A program made the position numbers and the translations under genes. 64,000 nt of DNA from Prosopocoilus inquinatus (Eukaryota > Arthropoda > Insecta > Coleoptera > Lucanidae): positions 24,169,501 to 24,233,500 of the forward strand of contig CM069878.1 in assembly GCA_036172665.1 (NCBI GenBank), written 5' to 3'. This document shows positions 42,047 through 52,029 of the stretch, piece after piece; the first letter of the stretch is position 1, and the number at the start of each line of letters is the position of its first letter. The notes under the pieces were generated by a model. It saw only the letters and a program-made list of their open reading frames with translations. It ran no database searches and was not told the origin of the DNA.

Positions 42047-42199
42047 TAGGTATAAATCGTCAAAAAACAACCTACAGATGAGAGCAAATGCATTTGCACT
42101 GGATCTCTCCGAGATAAAATTTTCCTAAAGTGCTCTTAACTTGTGGTGTGTGGATGTGATTTGCTCTCATCTGTAGGTTGTTTTTGACGAAATATACCT
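42047..42199. repeat. Hairpin at the inner end of the palindrome arm
   Basis: TAGGTATAAATCGTCAAAAA at the left and its inverse at the right, with CTACAGATGAGAGCAAATG and CATTTGCTCTC-like pairing. The roughly 60-nt loop is non-coding. Confidence 0.65.
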
Positions 42200-42221
42200 A
42201 ATATATATATATATATATATG

Positions 42222-42371
42222 CTGTAGTATTCTTCCGGGTAGTACTCCGCGTTGAGTTCTCTAAAGAACTATTTGTCTTCTGACAACGTTTCGGCAAGGT
42301 CTCACTTGCCATCTTCAGGTCTTCGCTGCTGCTTGCCTGGTTCTGCTCCTCGTCGTTACTCGAGTCAGTAG

Positions 42372-42372
<1 letters not shown>
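42222..42372 (-). repeat. Inverted fragment of Penelope terminal repeat
   Basis: Reverse copy of the segment that ends both plus-strand terminal repeats, including an intact hammerhead core on the minus strand (42281-42319). Confidence 0.8.

Positions 42373-42413
<41 letters not shown>
42373..42413. repeat. (TA)n microsatellite
   Basis: About 20 TA units directly abut the Penelope terminal sequence; a shorter TA run flanks the right end at about 45051-45060. This suggests insertion into a TA tract. Confidence 0.9.
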
Positions 42414-42416
<3 letters not shown>

Positions 42417-42683
42417 AATCCGTAGGCTTCCGCGGGTGTTGAATGCTGTAGTATTCTTCCGGGTAGTCCTCCGCGTTGAGTTCTCTAAAGAACTATTTGT
42501 CTTCTGACAACGTTTCGGCAAGGTCTCACTTGCCATCTTCAGGTCTTCGCTGCTGCTTGCCTGCTTCTGCTCCTCGTCGTTACTCGAGTCACAGTGGCTT
42601 CTGGTCGCGCTGGTGGTGGTTTAAGTACCGTGTTGCGGTCACGCGTCGTTACGCTTGGTGGTTTTTCCGCTTGACTTCTTGTT
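42414..42683 (-). repeat. Inverted Penelope terminal repeat (5' side)
   Basis: Reverse copy of the outer 270 bp of the terminal repeat, with a hammerhead core at 42502-42543 (minus). It is head-to-head with the plus-strand repeat that follows, a layout common in Penelope-like insertions. Confidence 0.85.
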
Positions 42684-42684
42684 T

Positions 42685-43214
42685 AGATTTCGACAACACC
42701 AGAACAATTGCCAGCGTAGAACACAAGACCAAACGCATCATCCGAGAAGCGATAGAAATCGAGAAACATCAGATGAACTTAAACACCAGAGATGATGCCT
42801 TACGACTACCACCCACCTGGAGGCCAGTGATCCAAAAATCCACCGACCGTCGAGGACCAGTAACCCGAAGCCAGAAACCAGCGAACCCCGGACCATCAGG
42901 ATTAGGAGAAAGCAGTCAACAGGCACGATCAATCAACCAACAACAAGAAGTCAAGCGGAAAAACCACCAAGCGTAACGACGCGTGACCGCAACACGGTAC
43001 TTAAACCACCACCAGCGCGACCAGAAGCCACTGTGACTCGAGTAACGACGAGGAGCAGAAGCAGGCAAGCAGCAGCGAAGACCTGAAGATGGCAAGTGAG
43101 ACCTTGCCGAAACGTTGTCAGAAGACAAATAGTTCTTTAGAGAACTCAACGCGGAGGACTACCCGGAAGAATAATACAGCATTCAACACCCGCGGAAGCC
43201 TACGGATTAACATT
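42685..43214 (+). repeat. Penelope left terminal repeat (pLTR), plus strand
   Basis: Direct copy of 44519-45052. It contains the last about 95 codons of the Penelope protein (from DFDNTRTIASVEHKTKR) and then the ribozyme core. The partial protein reading frame ends at about 42976 and is a truncated duplicate, not a gene. Confidence 0.85.
43083..43119 (+). ncRNA. Hammerhead ribozyme core in Penelope left repeat
   Basis: CUGAAGA, U, stem II GGCAAG-UGAGAC-CUUGCC, GAA, 2-bp stem III (AC...GU), triplet GUC. Hammerheads of this minimal type are established in Penelope-like elements. Stem I is not obvious here: the flanks both read GAAGAC rather than pairing. Confidence 0.6.
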
Positions 43215-44744
43215 ATCGACCTGCACGGGGAGGAGATACTACAACGAACGAAGAAGATGGAGAAACTACGGTCAAGAAGAGGTAAGGTACTGTGCAGATT
43301 GACTTTCCTGGAACGCTGCATCCACAAGGAAGGGATACCACTGAGGCCAATCGTCAGTTCCATCGGATCACCGTTACAACCACTAGCAAAATTCCTGGCC
43401 AAACGACTGCAGCCATACGCCGAAGAAGCAGAATCCTACGTAAAGAACGCAGGCCACTTCATCGAGCGTATAAAGGACTTCACCGTAGAACCAGGAGATC
43501 TGCTAGTAAGTTTCGACGTGGTCTCACTATTCACCAACATACCAATAGACGAAGCAGTGGATATCATTCATCTAAAACACCACATCCCAGACGACACCAT
43601 GGACCTGGTGAAGCACTGCTTGAAGAACACCTACTTCATCTTCAAGAACCAACGTTATAAACAAGTAGAAGGATCACCCATGGGATCAGCATTATCTCCT
43701 GTAATCGCCAACTTATTCATGGAGGATTTCGAAGTACGAGCCATCGATACCGCAAGTCACAAACCACACCTGTGGCTCAGATATATGGACGACACCTTCA
43801 TAATATGGAAGCATGGAGAAGAACAACTACGAAGATTTCTGCAACACCTGAATGAAATCCATCCGAAGATCAAGTTCACGATAGAAATCGAAGAAAACAA
43901 CGAACTTCCATTCCTCGATGTACTTATAAAGAAAAAACCAGATGGAAGCCTTGGACATTCCGTATACCGAAAACCAACTCACACGGAACGGTACCTGAAC
44001 GCACAATCACATCACCATCCAGCACAATTGCAATCAGTGGTAAGGACCCTCGTCACCCGGTCCCAAAGATTGGCTGACTCAGAAAACAAGGTAGAAGAAA
44101 TGAAGAAAATCCGCTCATCTTTAATAAAAAATGGATATCAGGACAAACAAATCAGGAAAGCCGAACACCAACGCAAACCCAAGACACTGGAAGAGGAAAA
44201 AGATATAGTAGGAACAGCATGCCTACCATTTGTTAAAGGGACAACAGAGAAGATCAGCAGAATACTCAAGAAACACAATATCCGGACATCATTCAACACC
44301 GACAAGAAAATTGGAAACATCCTGCCAACAGTCAAAACTAAAATACAACTGGAAAGCCAAGGCGTGTACGGAATTCCCTGTCAAGATTGCGACAAGGTCT
44401 ACATAGGCCAAACAAATAGAAAAATAAGCGTCAGGAGAGAAGAACATCGAAAGGCCGTCGAGAAGGACGAGAAAACATCATCATTGGCACAACACGTAAA
44501 AGCGACTTCACACAAAATAGATTTCGACAACACCAGAACAATTGCCAGCGTAGAACACAAGACCAAACGCATCATCCGAGAAGCGATAGAAATCGAGAAA
44601 CCTCAGACGAACTTAAACACCAGAGATGATGCCTTACGACTACCGCCCAACTGGAGGCCAGTGATCCGAAAATCCACCGACCGTCGAGGACCAGTAACCC
44701 GAAGCAATGTAAGAAACCAGCGAACCCCGGACCATCAGGATTAG
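43089..44744 (+). CDS. Penelope-like element protein: reverse transcriptase + GIY-YIG endonuclease (5' truncated)
   Basis: A 551-codon open frame. RT motifs in order: PLRPIVSSIGSPLQPLAKFL, VSFDVVSLFTNIP (catalytic Asp), EGSPMGSALSP, and YMDD at 232-235 (catalytic Asp pair). Then PFLDVLI and the Penelope signature HSVYRKPTHTERYLN. A linker leads to the GIY-YIG nuclease: GVYGIPCQDCDKVYIGQTNR (about 425-444), with a conserved Arg and Glu downstream. The usual N-terminal RT region is absent, because the frame starts at the ATG inside the hammerhead core; this copy is probably 5'-truncated. RT and endonuclease frames are uninterrupted, suggesting a young insertion. GC content is higher than in surrounding DNA. 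Confidence 0.95.
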   Translation: MASETLPKRCQKTNSSLENSTRRTTRKNNTAFNTRGSLRINIIDLHGEEILQRTKKMEKLRSRRGKVLCRLTFLERCIHKEGIPLRPIVSSIGSPLQPLAKFLAKRLQPYAEEAESYVKNAGHFIERIKDFTVEPGDLLVSFDVVSLFTNIPIDEAVDIIHLKHHIPDDTMDLVKHCLKNTYFIFKNQRYKQVEGSPMGSALSPVIANLFMEDFEVRAIDTASHKPHLWLRYMDDTFIIWKHGEEQLRRFLQHLNEIHPKIKFTIEIEENNELPFLDVLIKKKPDGSLGHSVYRKPTHTERYLNAQSHHHPAQLQSVVRTLVTRSQRLADSENKVEEMKKIRSSLIKNGYQDKQIRKAEHQRKPKTLEEEKDIVGTACLPFVKGTTEKISRILKKHNIRTSFNTDKKIGNILPTVKTKIQLESQGVYGIPCQDCDKVYIGQTNRKISVRREEHRKAVEKDEKTSSLAQHVKATSHKIDFDNTRTIASVEHKTKRIIREAIEIEKPQTNLNTRDDALRLPPNWRPVIRKSTDRRGPVTRSNVRNQRTPDHQD

Positions 44745-45052
44745 GAGAAAGCAATCAACAGGCACGACCCAATCAACCAACAACAAGAAGTCAAGAGGAA
44801 AAACCACCAAGCGTAACGACGCGTGACCGCAACACGGTACTTAAACCACCACCAGCGCGACCAGAAGCCACTGTGACTCGAGTAACGACGAGGAGCAGAA
44901 GCAGGCAAGCAGCAGCGAAGACCTGAAAATGGCAAGTGAGACCTTGCCGAAACGTTGTCAGAAGACAAATAGTTCTTTAGAGAACTCAACGCGGAGGACT
45001 ACCCGGAAGAATACTACAGCATTCAACACCTGCGGAAGCCTACGGATTAACA
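44519..45052 (+). repeat. Penelope right terminal repeat (pLTR)
   Basis: Direct repeat of 42685-43214, overlapping the 3' end of the coding frame. Its ribozyme core (44923-44958) reads CUGAAAA instead of CUGAAGA, changing the catalytic G8 position. It ends next to a TA run. Confidence 0.85.
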
Positions 45053-45054
45053 TA

Positions 45055-45540
45055 TATATATTTTATTTAATTTTTCAGGATTTTTAGGTATCAAATAACA
45101 TGGAATTATATTCTTATTTATTCGTTAGAATAAGAAGATTTTTCGGGGTCTTTGGACTATTTATTTTCGCATTTTCGTGTTGTTTGGTTAGCTCTTATTT
45201 GTAAGGTATCTGACAGTTAATTTTAGGTGTTCACATTTTTTTCCCTGATTTATACATAATATATATAGTTTATTTTAGATTTTCACATATTAATTTATAT
45301 TTACTTACGTTTATACATATATATCTTTTAGGATGATTAGATTGTTGTTAGGTTTAACATTTTTATGATGTTGTCAGTGTGATTACGTTGCCTTTAGACA
45401 TTTTTAGTGCTTTTAAGTTGGTAGCGTACTGAAGATGGGAGCTTAGCTGCCGAAATACGTATCTACAGATATAAAACTTATTGTGGGCGGAGGTTAATTT
45501 CAATTATCTCTTAAACCACAGTCTCCTTTACTATTTTAGT
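45055..45540 (+). mobile_element. Right arm of palindromic element enclosing the Penelope insertion
   Basis: Inverted counterpart of 41575-42045. It ends with ATTGTGGGCGGAGGTTAATT and AAACCACAGTCTCCTTTACT, the latter also found at the left edge of the 16750-17310 copy. A hammerhead-like motif lies at 45423-45468, with CUGAAGA and GAA intact and one stem II mismatch. Confidence 0.75.
45423..45468 (+). ncRNA. Hammerhead-like motif, right arm
   Basis: GCGUA, CUGAAGA, stem II GGGAGC-UUA-GCUGCC, GAA, AUACGUAUC, then UACAG; stem I is reduced to 3 bp. Confidence 0.45.
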
Positions 45541-45662
45541 CAATTTTTAGAAGCTTTAGGAAACAGATTAAAACTCACCCTATTTACTTCACTGTGACGG
45601 ATAGAAGTTTCGTATGACGTCATGAGTTACTTTTGCGGGGAGGAAATTTCAAAGTGCATATT

Positions 45663-46241
45663 AGGTATATTCGTTTTAGAAATGCTGGGTTTGCCACAAT
45701 AGCGTCATCGTCAAGTAGATGATGCCCATCTAGGTCAAGTTATGGTTACATCAGAAATTGATCTAAAACGAATAGTTTGTGATGGGCAAGTTGTACCCAG
45801 AGAAAAGAAAAATACTGAATTAACATAATTTTCGTTTGGGTACGTTCAATGCATTCATTTATTTAAAAGAAAAGCCATTATGTATTCTATTCAAATAAAA
45901 AAAAATGTTTGAATCAACAAGAAACTGCTTGAATTAATGTAAAGTGTGCATCATTCAAATAAATAAATGCATCGACAGTATTCAAGATTTTTCTGTGTGA
46001 TGAACACCGACCTTGCTGAAAAATAATTAAATTAAGGTTAAGTAAACAATACTTTGGTATTGACGCAACTAAACCCTACTCTGGAGTAGGTGCACATTGC
46101 GTCAACACCAGCACTGCCGCAGTGGCAATTAAAACGAATATGCCAATGTCAAATACCGCATGCCGAAAATCTAAAACGAATACATATTTCGTTGACGCAG
46201 GTGACTTGCGGCAACCTAAGTAATCTAAAACGAATGTACCT
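45663..46241. mobile_element. 579-bp TIR element (AGGTATATTCG ends), copy 2
   Basis: Same element as 25901-26484, very similar throughout, flanked by ATT on both sides. Here it sits at a different host site. Confidence 0.85.
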
Positions 46242-46273
46242 ATTAAATGGGAACGAGGCAACCTGCTAGATAC

Positions 46274-46884
46274 ACAGTATAGACATCAATAAGTAGGGAC
46301 AGCTCCTGTTGGCATCTTTGAAGTTCATACTACAATTTTCCAAATCTATGTTGGCGGGCAGTCATTCTAATGCTACCAGATGTCGCTACTTGAAAAACTT
46401 ATTTTTCTTATTAGAAAAATTACAAGTGAGCTCAAAATAGTCGAAACATGATGAAATTCGATACGATAATCTGATGGTTACTTATCCACCAAAACAGCTG
46501 ATCGGTAACTGACAGCCATATTGAATGTGTGCCGGAATTCTGGCGGAACATTCGTTTCTTGGCCCTGTTCGGATGATCACCGAGCCTGAATGCATACCCT
46601 GATGCAGATTCAGCATATTGAAAGTTAACAACTCGTGTTCTTAAAGGGTTAATGTGAGAATACTAGCTACTGAAACTTGGCACTCCAAAAGCATGTCTAT
46701 TCATTAGCTATGTTGAACTAGTAACTCAGATCCTGTGCTGAACGCGGCCATTGAAAAATCAACCACTGACCGTTGCGCCACCCTCAACCATTTGAGGAAG
46801 GACCGCTCGTTTTCAAACATGCGCCCTCAGAAAGTGTATAAGCAAAAAGCCGAAGCTGTCCCTACTGATTAATGTCTATACTGT
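46274..46884 (+). mobile_element. 611-bp TIR element, copy A
   Basis: Ends ACAGTATAGACATCAAT and ATTAATGTCTATACTGT (one mismatch), with flanks similar to GCTAGATA / GCTAGATG. Interior blocks include TCTGGCGGAACATTCG and GCGCCCTCAGAAAGTGTAT. No coding frame. Confidence 0.75.
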
Positions 46885-46996
46885 GCTAGATGCAATATCA
46901 GTTTCACCAACCTTGTTCTTATTATCATTAAGTGCCATCTCAAGGGTACGAACTTCGAAATTTGTTGGGGTTGGCAATATTGCTTCTGATTGCTAC
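46885..46996 (+). repeat. Duplicated flank H, copy 1
   Basis: GCTAGATGCAATATCAGTTT ... CAATATTGCTTCTGATTGCT, repeated after element copy B at 47654-47816. Copy 1 lacks about 50 bp present in copy 2. Confidence 0.75.
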
Positions 46997-47653
46997 ATAG
47001 TATACACATCAATCAGTAGGGACTGCTTCGGCTTTTTGCTTATACACTTTCTGAGGGCGCATGTCTGAAAACGAGCGGTCCTTCCTCAAATAGTGGAGAG
47101 TGGCGCAACGGTCAATGGTTGATTTTTCAATGGCCGCGCTCAGGTAACCACAGGAGCTGAGTTACTAATTCAACATAGCTATTGAACAGACATGCTTTTG
47201 GAGTGCCAAGCTTCAGCAGCTAGTATTCTCATATTAGTTCTTTAAGAACAAAAGTTGTTAACTTTCAATATGCTAAATCTGCGTTAGGGTCTGCATTCAG
47301 GCTCGGTGATCACCTGAACATGGCCAAAAGACGGACGTTCCGCCAGAATTCCGGCACACATTCAATATGGCCGTCAATTACCGATCAGCTGTTTTGGTGG
47401 ATAAGTAACTATTAGATTATCTTACCAAATATCATCGTGTTTGGACTATTTTGAGCTCACTTGTAATTTTTCTAACAAAACAAGCTTTTGTTTTTTAAAA
47501 TAAGAAGTATATCTTACGAAATAAATAAGTTTTTCAAGTAGCGACATCTGGTAGCATTAGAATGACTGCCCGCCTACTTGGGTTTGGAAAATTGTAGTAT
47601 GAACTTCAAAGGTGCCGACAGAAGCTGTCGCTACTGATTGATGTCTATACTGT
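46997..47653 (-). mobile_element. TIR element, copy B (inverted)
   Basis: Reverse orientation of the element at 46274-46884, with similar TIRs and interior. Together they form a large inverted pair separated by flank H. Confidence 0.75.
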
Positions 47654-47816
47654 GCTAGATGCAATATTAGTTTTAGCAACCTTGTTCTTATTATCATTAA
47701 GCGCCATCTCGGGATAAAACGATTTATAACGTTAAAATCTATTTCTTTCTCTAAAAAAAGGTACGAACTTCGAAATTTGTTGGGTTGGCAATATTGCTTC
47801 TGATTGCTGAAAAGTG
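47654..47816 (+). repeat. Duplicated flank H, copy 2
   Basis: Direct duplicate of 46885-46996 with an extra segment (AACGATTTATAACG to CTCTAAAAAAAG). Confidence 0.75.
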
Positions 47817-48248
47817 CAAGATTGGGTCACGTTAGGTTGTTTTAATACAAGGATACTTAACACTACAGCATTGCTCGATCCCTTTACCGCAATGTAAGCC
47901 CATGGAAAACTTTTTGTAAATTAAGAACAATAATTAGTATTAATTTCCAAAATACTCAAAACGGAACTAAACATTTAAAATAAAAATTTCTACGCATCCT
48001 AAACAGTCAAAACGGCAGAAACTAAGTAAAATTGTTAAATAAAAATATATTACTCCTACTATTTATTTAAATTTGCAAGCTTTGTTTTCTTTTATGGAAA
48101 CGTTAAATAATTGAAACACTATCTTGTCCGATGAAAATTATTATAAAAATATATAATTATTTTGTAGCAGATATTTGAAAAACTGAGATTTAAGTCGACG
48201 CCTGGCTATGAGTTTTGCAGCTTCTTCAGGAAAAATTATAAATTAAAC
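47817..48248. other. Non-coding, nothing recognised
   Basis: AT-rich spacer. Confidence 0.5.
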
Positions 48249-48249
48249 G

Positions 48250-48485
48250 TTAAAGTTTTTAGAAAAATTTTGTGCAAATCGTTTTTGATTGCAGTTCTCA
48301 CTGCAATCAAAAACGATTTGCACAAAATTTTTCTAAAATCTTTCATTATGCTTTGACAGCAAGCATGGCCGCCTTGCATGGGGGACTCATTAGGAGCAAA
48401 TCCCGCTTCAATTTGTCTATCCTACTGCAATGTTAGGTCAAAAAGCGATAGTATGATGTCGCTATTTTATATGTTAAAGTTTTTA
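48250..48485 (-). mobile_element. Family B element, deleted copy with 35-bp palindrome
   Basis: Flanked by an 11-13-bp direct repeat ending TAAAGTTTTTA (48251-48261 and 48475-48485). The ribozyme core is missing. Instead AGAAAAATTTTGTGCAAATC ... is followed within 4 bp by its full inverse, a 35-bp-arm hairpin. The right part keeps GGTCAAAAAGCGATAGTATG and GTCGCTATTTTATATG. Confidence 0.75.
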
Positions 48486-48558
48486 TTACAAAATTCCTAA
48501 TAATTTTTACTCAGACATTTTTAAGAAAAATCAATTAAATACGTGATTCAGAAATATA

Positions 48559-49293
48559 CAGTGACCGGCAGAACGTTGGCTACATATGGGAAAATTTTTT
48601 ATTGGTTTCTCAGAAAAATTTATTTATGAAATCTGCATCTTCCCAAACTCTAGATGCATGCGTCAAAGTTTGAATATCTCCTGTCATATATCGGGGAAAT
48701 CAAAATATTTGATATCGATATAAGACTATCTTTATTTTCCAAGCTACTCGGAAATTTTATTTTGAAAAGTAACTCAGAATTATTATGAAATATGAAATCA
48801 TGGCTATCTACGATGGAAAAAAATAGTTTGACTACAAAAAATTGTAATTTTTAGGGTATCATGTTATTAATCATAATTTCTAGTTGACAGTTACGCAGAA
48901 GACAAAATTTTAAAGTATATTCATGTCACACTTCAAGAAAGGTCCAGCTCTACACATTCAAAGTTCTGCGACACACATGTTGGTACGAAAAAAATTGAAA
49001 AATACGTGAAATTCTTCTTTTCATCGTAGACAGCCATGATTTCATATTTGAGATCTCATAATCAGTAACTTTTCCAAATAAAATTTCCGAGTAGCTTGGA
49101 AAATAAAGGTACTTTACTCTTATATCGATTTCAAATATTTTGATTTTCTCGGTATATGACGGGAGGTGCTCAAACTTTGACACGTGCATCTTAAGTTTGG
49201 AAAGATGCAGGAGCTTTTATAAAGAATATTTTTTTCTGAGAAATCAATAATAAAGAATTTTCCCATATGTAGCCAACTTTCTCCCGGTCATTG
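48559..49293. mobile_element. Long-TIR element with TA duplication
   Basis: Ends CAGTGACCGGCAGAACGTTG and an inverse-like right end CCGGTCATTG, each bounded by TA. Inverted arms run about 300 bp (GGAAAATAAAG, TTCCGAGTAGCTT etc. on both sides). Non-coding, Tc1/mariner type by its duplication. Confidence 0.8.
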
Positions 49294-49885
49294 TATCTTC
49301 AGAGTGAATAGAACATCAGATCACCTTTATATAATTTTTTTCTGAAAAATGAATAATAATATTTTGCCAATATCTTCTGGATCCTTTAAGTTATGAAGCT
49401 AATATTTTAAATGTAGGTATAAGACATCTAACTGCTCATAAACAACATATTTGACAGATTCTCGATCCCCCCATCTTTCTAAGGCTAATTTCTTATTTTT
49501 CATTTTTTGAAAAAGATTTATAAAAAAAGATGACCTTATTTTTTGATGTTCTTCTCACCCTAAAAATATTGGGACAGACTTCTGAATCTCGGTGGAGAAC
49601 TTATCCCGAAGAAACAATCTTATCCGTGCAAAGATAAATACGTGTTTTATAATAATTTTTTGAATGAAATTAGATAATTCATTCATTTGTTTAAAATAAT
49701 ATAATTTTTAAACTAAGTGTTATAGAAAAAATAAGTATTTAAACATAGAAAAACTCTAGTTTGTGCATCATCTTCGCTAAGTTTCATTTCGCTTGCACCG
49801 ATGATTAGGTCACGTGATACACGAGCCCGGCAGACGATATCGGACAATCGCGCAATCCTATATGTTAACTGTCCTTGGTTTTAAT
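49294..49885. other. Non-coding, nothing recognised
   Basis: No exon or repeat boundary seen. Confidence 0.5.
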
Positions 49886-50110
49886 AGGTGCCTTCCTTCG
49901 TTCACAAAATCGTGATCCAAACGTGCTTTGATTCAGAAACAGACATACTTTTCTTTGAACCTCTCTATTTTTTAAATTGGTTTGGATTGAATTACGGTTA
50001 TTTACAAATGAACTGTCAATCAGAAATTCAAATCAGGTTTTGTTGTAACAACCGCGAAATTCAGGTCCAAACTATTCGAAACACGATTCAAACTTTTACT
50101 TTTCACAACT

Positions 50111-51085
50111 TAGTGTTGTGAGTCGGTAATATTACCACGTTTACCACCTTACGGTAAATTTCCAATGTTACCGGTAAGGTAACATTCATTTGTTACCGTT
50201 AGTCACCGTTTGTTACCTCTGTTATCAACGTAATGCAATTTCTAGTTGCACACTTGTAAAACACAAGCAAACCAATGAAACAGATGGCGAGGGAATATTT
50301 TTAGTTAGTTAGGGGAAAAACGTCAATACTAAAAGAAGAAAATAAATACTTCATAACCTAAAAATATTTTCCTTCACACATGAAATTATTTAGTGGAAAT
50401 ACATAACGTTAAGTATTGGAAACCTTATTTTTTTAATAAAAGATAAAAACGTAATGAGTATCCGATATCAAATTAATCAAAAAACAGATTAGGAAAGTGG
50501 GCGGTCCTAAAGCTGGCGCGAAATTTGAAACGGAGTCTATTGGACTGTAAAAATGCATGGGTTTCGCGAAACAAACAGAAAATTCTCACTTCACAGAGAG
50601 CTGTTGTGTAAAATTTTGTTTATCACTGTTCAGTTTAGTTCAGCTGCAGGTCAACGAACCATTAATAAACATAACCTAACACAACAAAATTTAAATAAGT
50701 GTGTTTGGGAGAGCATGCAATGAGTTTGTCAACAATTTTCCAATACAATGTACAAGATACCAACTTATAAAACTGTAATAACTAATTTAATCTCGTTATC
50801 TTAACATTCTTAAATGTTAGGTTATGTTGAGGTTAACTCCGGCGTTACAGCGAGAATAATTTACGACACACGTCTGATTTATTAGACAAAAATAGTAAAC
50901 GAGTCAGCTCCGCCTTCTATAACGTTTACTTTTCTAGTCTATTGAATAAATATCACCTTTTTAGTTAAAGTGCAATTGGTAACTCCGGCGCCAGATGATG
51001 CCACCTGAGCTATAATCGGTAATGTTACGTTAACATTACCGGTAAGGTAACATTAAAAATAAATTACCGTTAATTTAACAACACT
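50111..51085 (+). mobile_element. hAT MITE (TAGTGTTGT ends), carrying repeat D
   Basis: Ends TAGTGTTGTGAG and TTAACAACACTA with clusters of GGTAACATT/TTACCGGTAAGG. It is the inverted relative of 51115-51630, enlarged by insertion of repeat D (50486-50940). Its target duplication is not clear. Confidence 0.75.
50486..50940. mobile_element. Repeat D, copy 2
   Basis: Begins AGATTAGGAAAGTGGGCGGT, ends CTTTTCTAGTCT, and matches 18771-19289. Confidence 0.7.
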
Positions 51086-51114
51086 ACTTTTAAGTGAAAG
51101 AAAGCACCTAATAT

Positions 51115-51630
51115 TAGTGTTGTTAAATTACCGGTAATTTATTTGTAATGTTACCTTACCGGTAATGTTACCGTAACATTACCGATTACAGCTTAGGTGG
51201 CGACATCTCGCGCCGGAGTTGCCAATTGCGCTTTAACTAAGAAGGTGATATTTATTTATTTTCTGATTAATTTGATATCGGATATTCATTACGCTTTCGT
51301 CTTTTATTAAAAAATAAGGTTTCCAATACTTAATATTATGTATTTCCACTAAATAATTTTATGTCTGAAGGAAAATATTTTTAGGTTATGAAGTATTTTT
51401 TTAGTATTGACGTTTTTCCCCTAACTAACTAAAAATATTCTCTCGCCATCTGTTTCATTGGCTTACTTGTATTTTGCAAATGTGCAACTCGAAATTGCAT
51501 TGTGTTGACAACAGAGGTAACAAACGGTAACTAACGGTAACAAATGAATGTTACTTTACCGTTAATTATGCCGGTAACATTGGAAATCTACCGTAAGGTA
51601 ACGTGGTAATATTACCGGCTCACAACACTA
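51115..51630 (-). mobile_element. hAT MITE (TAGTGTTGT ends), short inverted copy
   Basis: Ends TAGTGTTGTTAAAT and CTCACAACACTA with 8-bp flanks CCTAATAT and TCTAATAT (one mismatch). It lies 400 bp upstream of the Rpb4/Ada2a start codon and forms a large inverted pair with 50111-51085. Confidence 0.85.
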
Positions 51631-51638
51631 TCTAATAT

Positions 51639-52029
51639 TTTTATCTCCTTCGTTTTAAAAGTAGATTGCAGAATTTTCTTTAATAAATTTGTCTGTGTAA
51701 GTATGCTAATAACTACTACTAACTTTTATTGTTTTTCGTAATCATCATTTTAACTTTAGCCTCCTATTTAAATTTGCCAGATTAATTTTGGAAATTCTAG
51801 GAAAATGCTGTATGCTGAAAAAGGAATTTTTGATCGATTTGATTGGCAACGCTGCTGGGAATCTGTGATCTGTGGTTGGCAATATGACGACCGGCTAGCC
51901 GGCATGTTGTTTTAAGTGTACTCGTATGAAATGTGTGTTTTAATTTGTCCTATGATTAGTACATAATGTATAGTATTGTTATTTAAATTAATTCCTCTGC
52001 ACTATTCATTTAATTATTTCTGACCGAAA
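51639..52029 (+). promoter_or_regulatory. Presumed promoter and 5' UTR of the Rpb4/Ada2a locus
   Basis: The only free sequence between the hAT MITE and the start codon. It contains the palindrome CCGGCTAGCCGG near 51892. No TATA box or defined start is evident, which would fit a housekeeping promoter. Confidence 0.4.

Larger units (their letters stand above)
49886..51109. mobile_element. Small TIR element (AGGTGC ends), copy 2, interrupted
   Basis: Begins AGGTGCCTTCCTTCG and ends GAAAGAAAGCACCT, with AAT on both sides. It is the same family as 25740-26555 and is split by the hAT MITE at 50111-51085. Confidence 0.7.

Noticed and set aside
42476..43149. Frames rich in Ser/Arg/Trp on both strands around the Penelope repeats
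   Set aside because: They translate the inverted terminal repeats in non-coding frames and recur three times for that reason.
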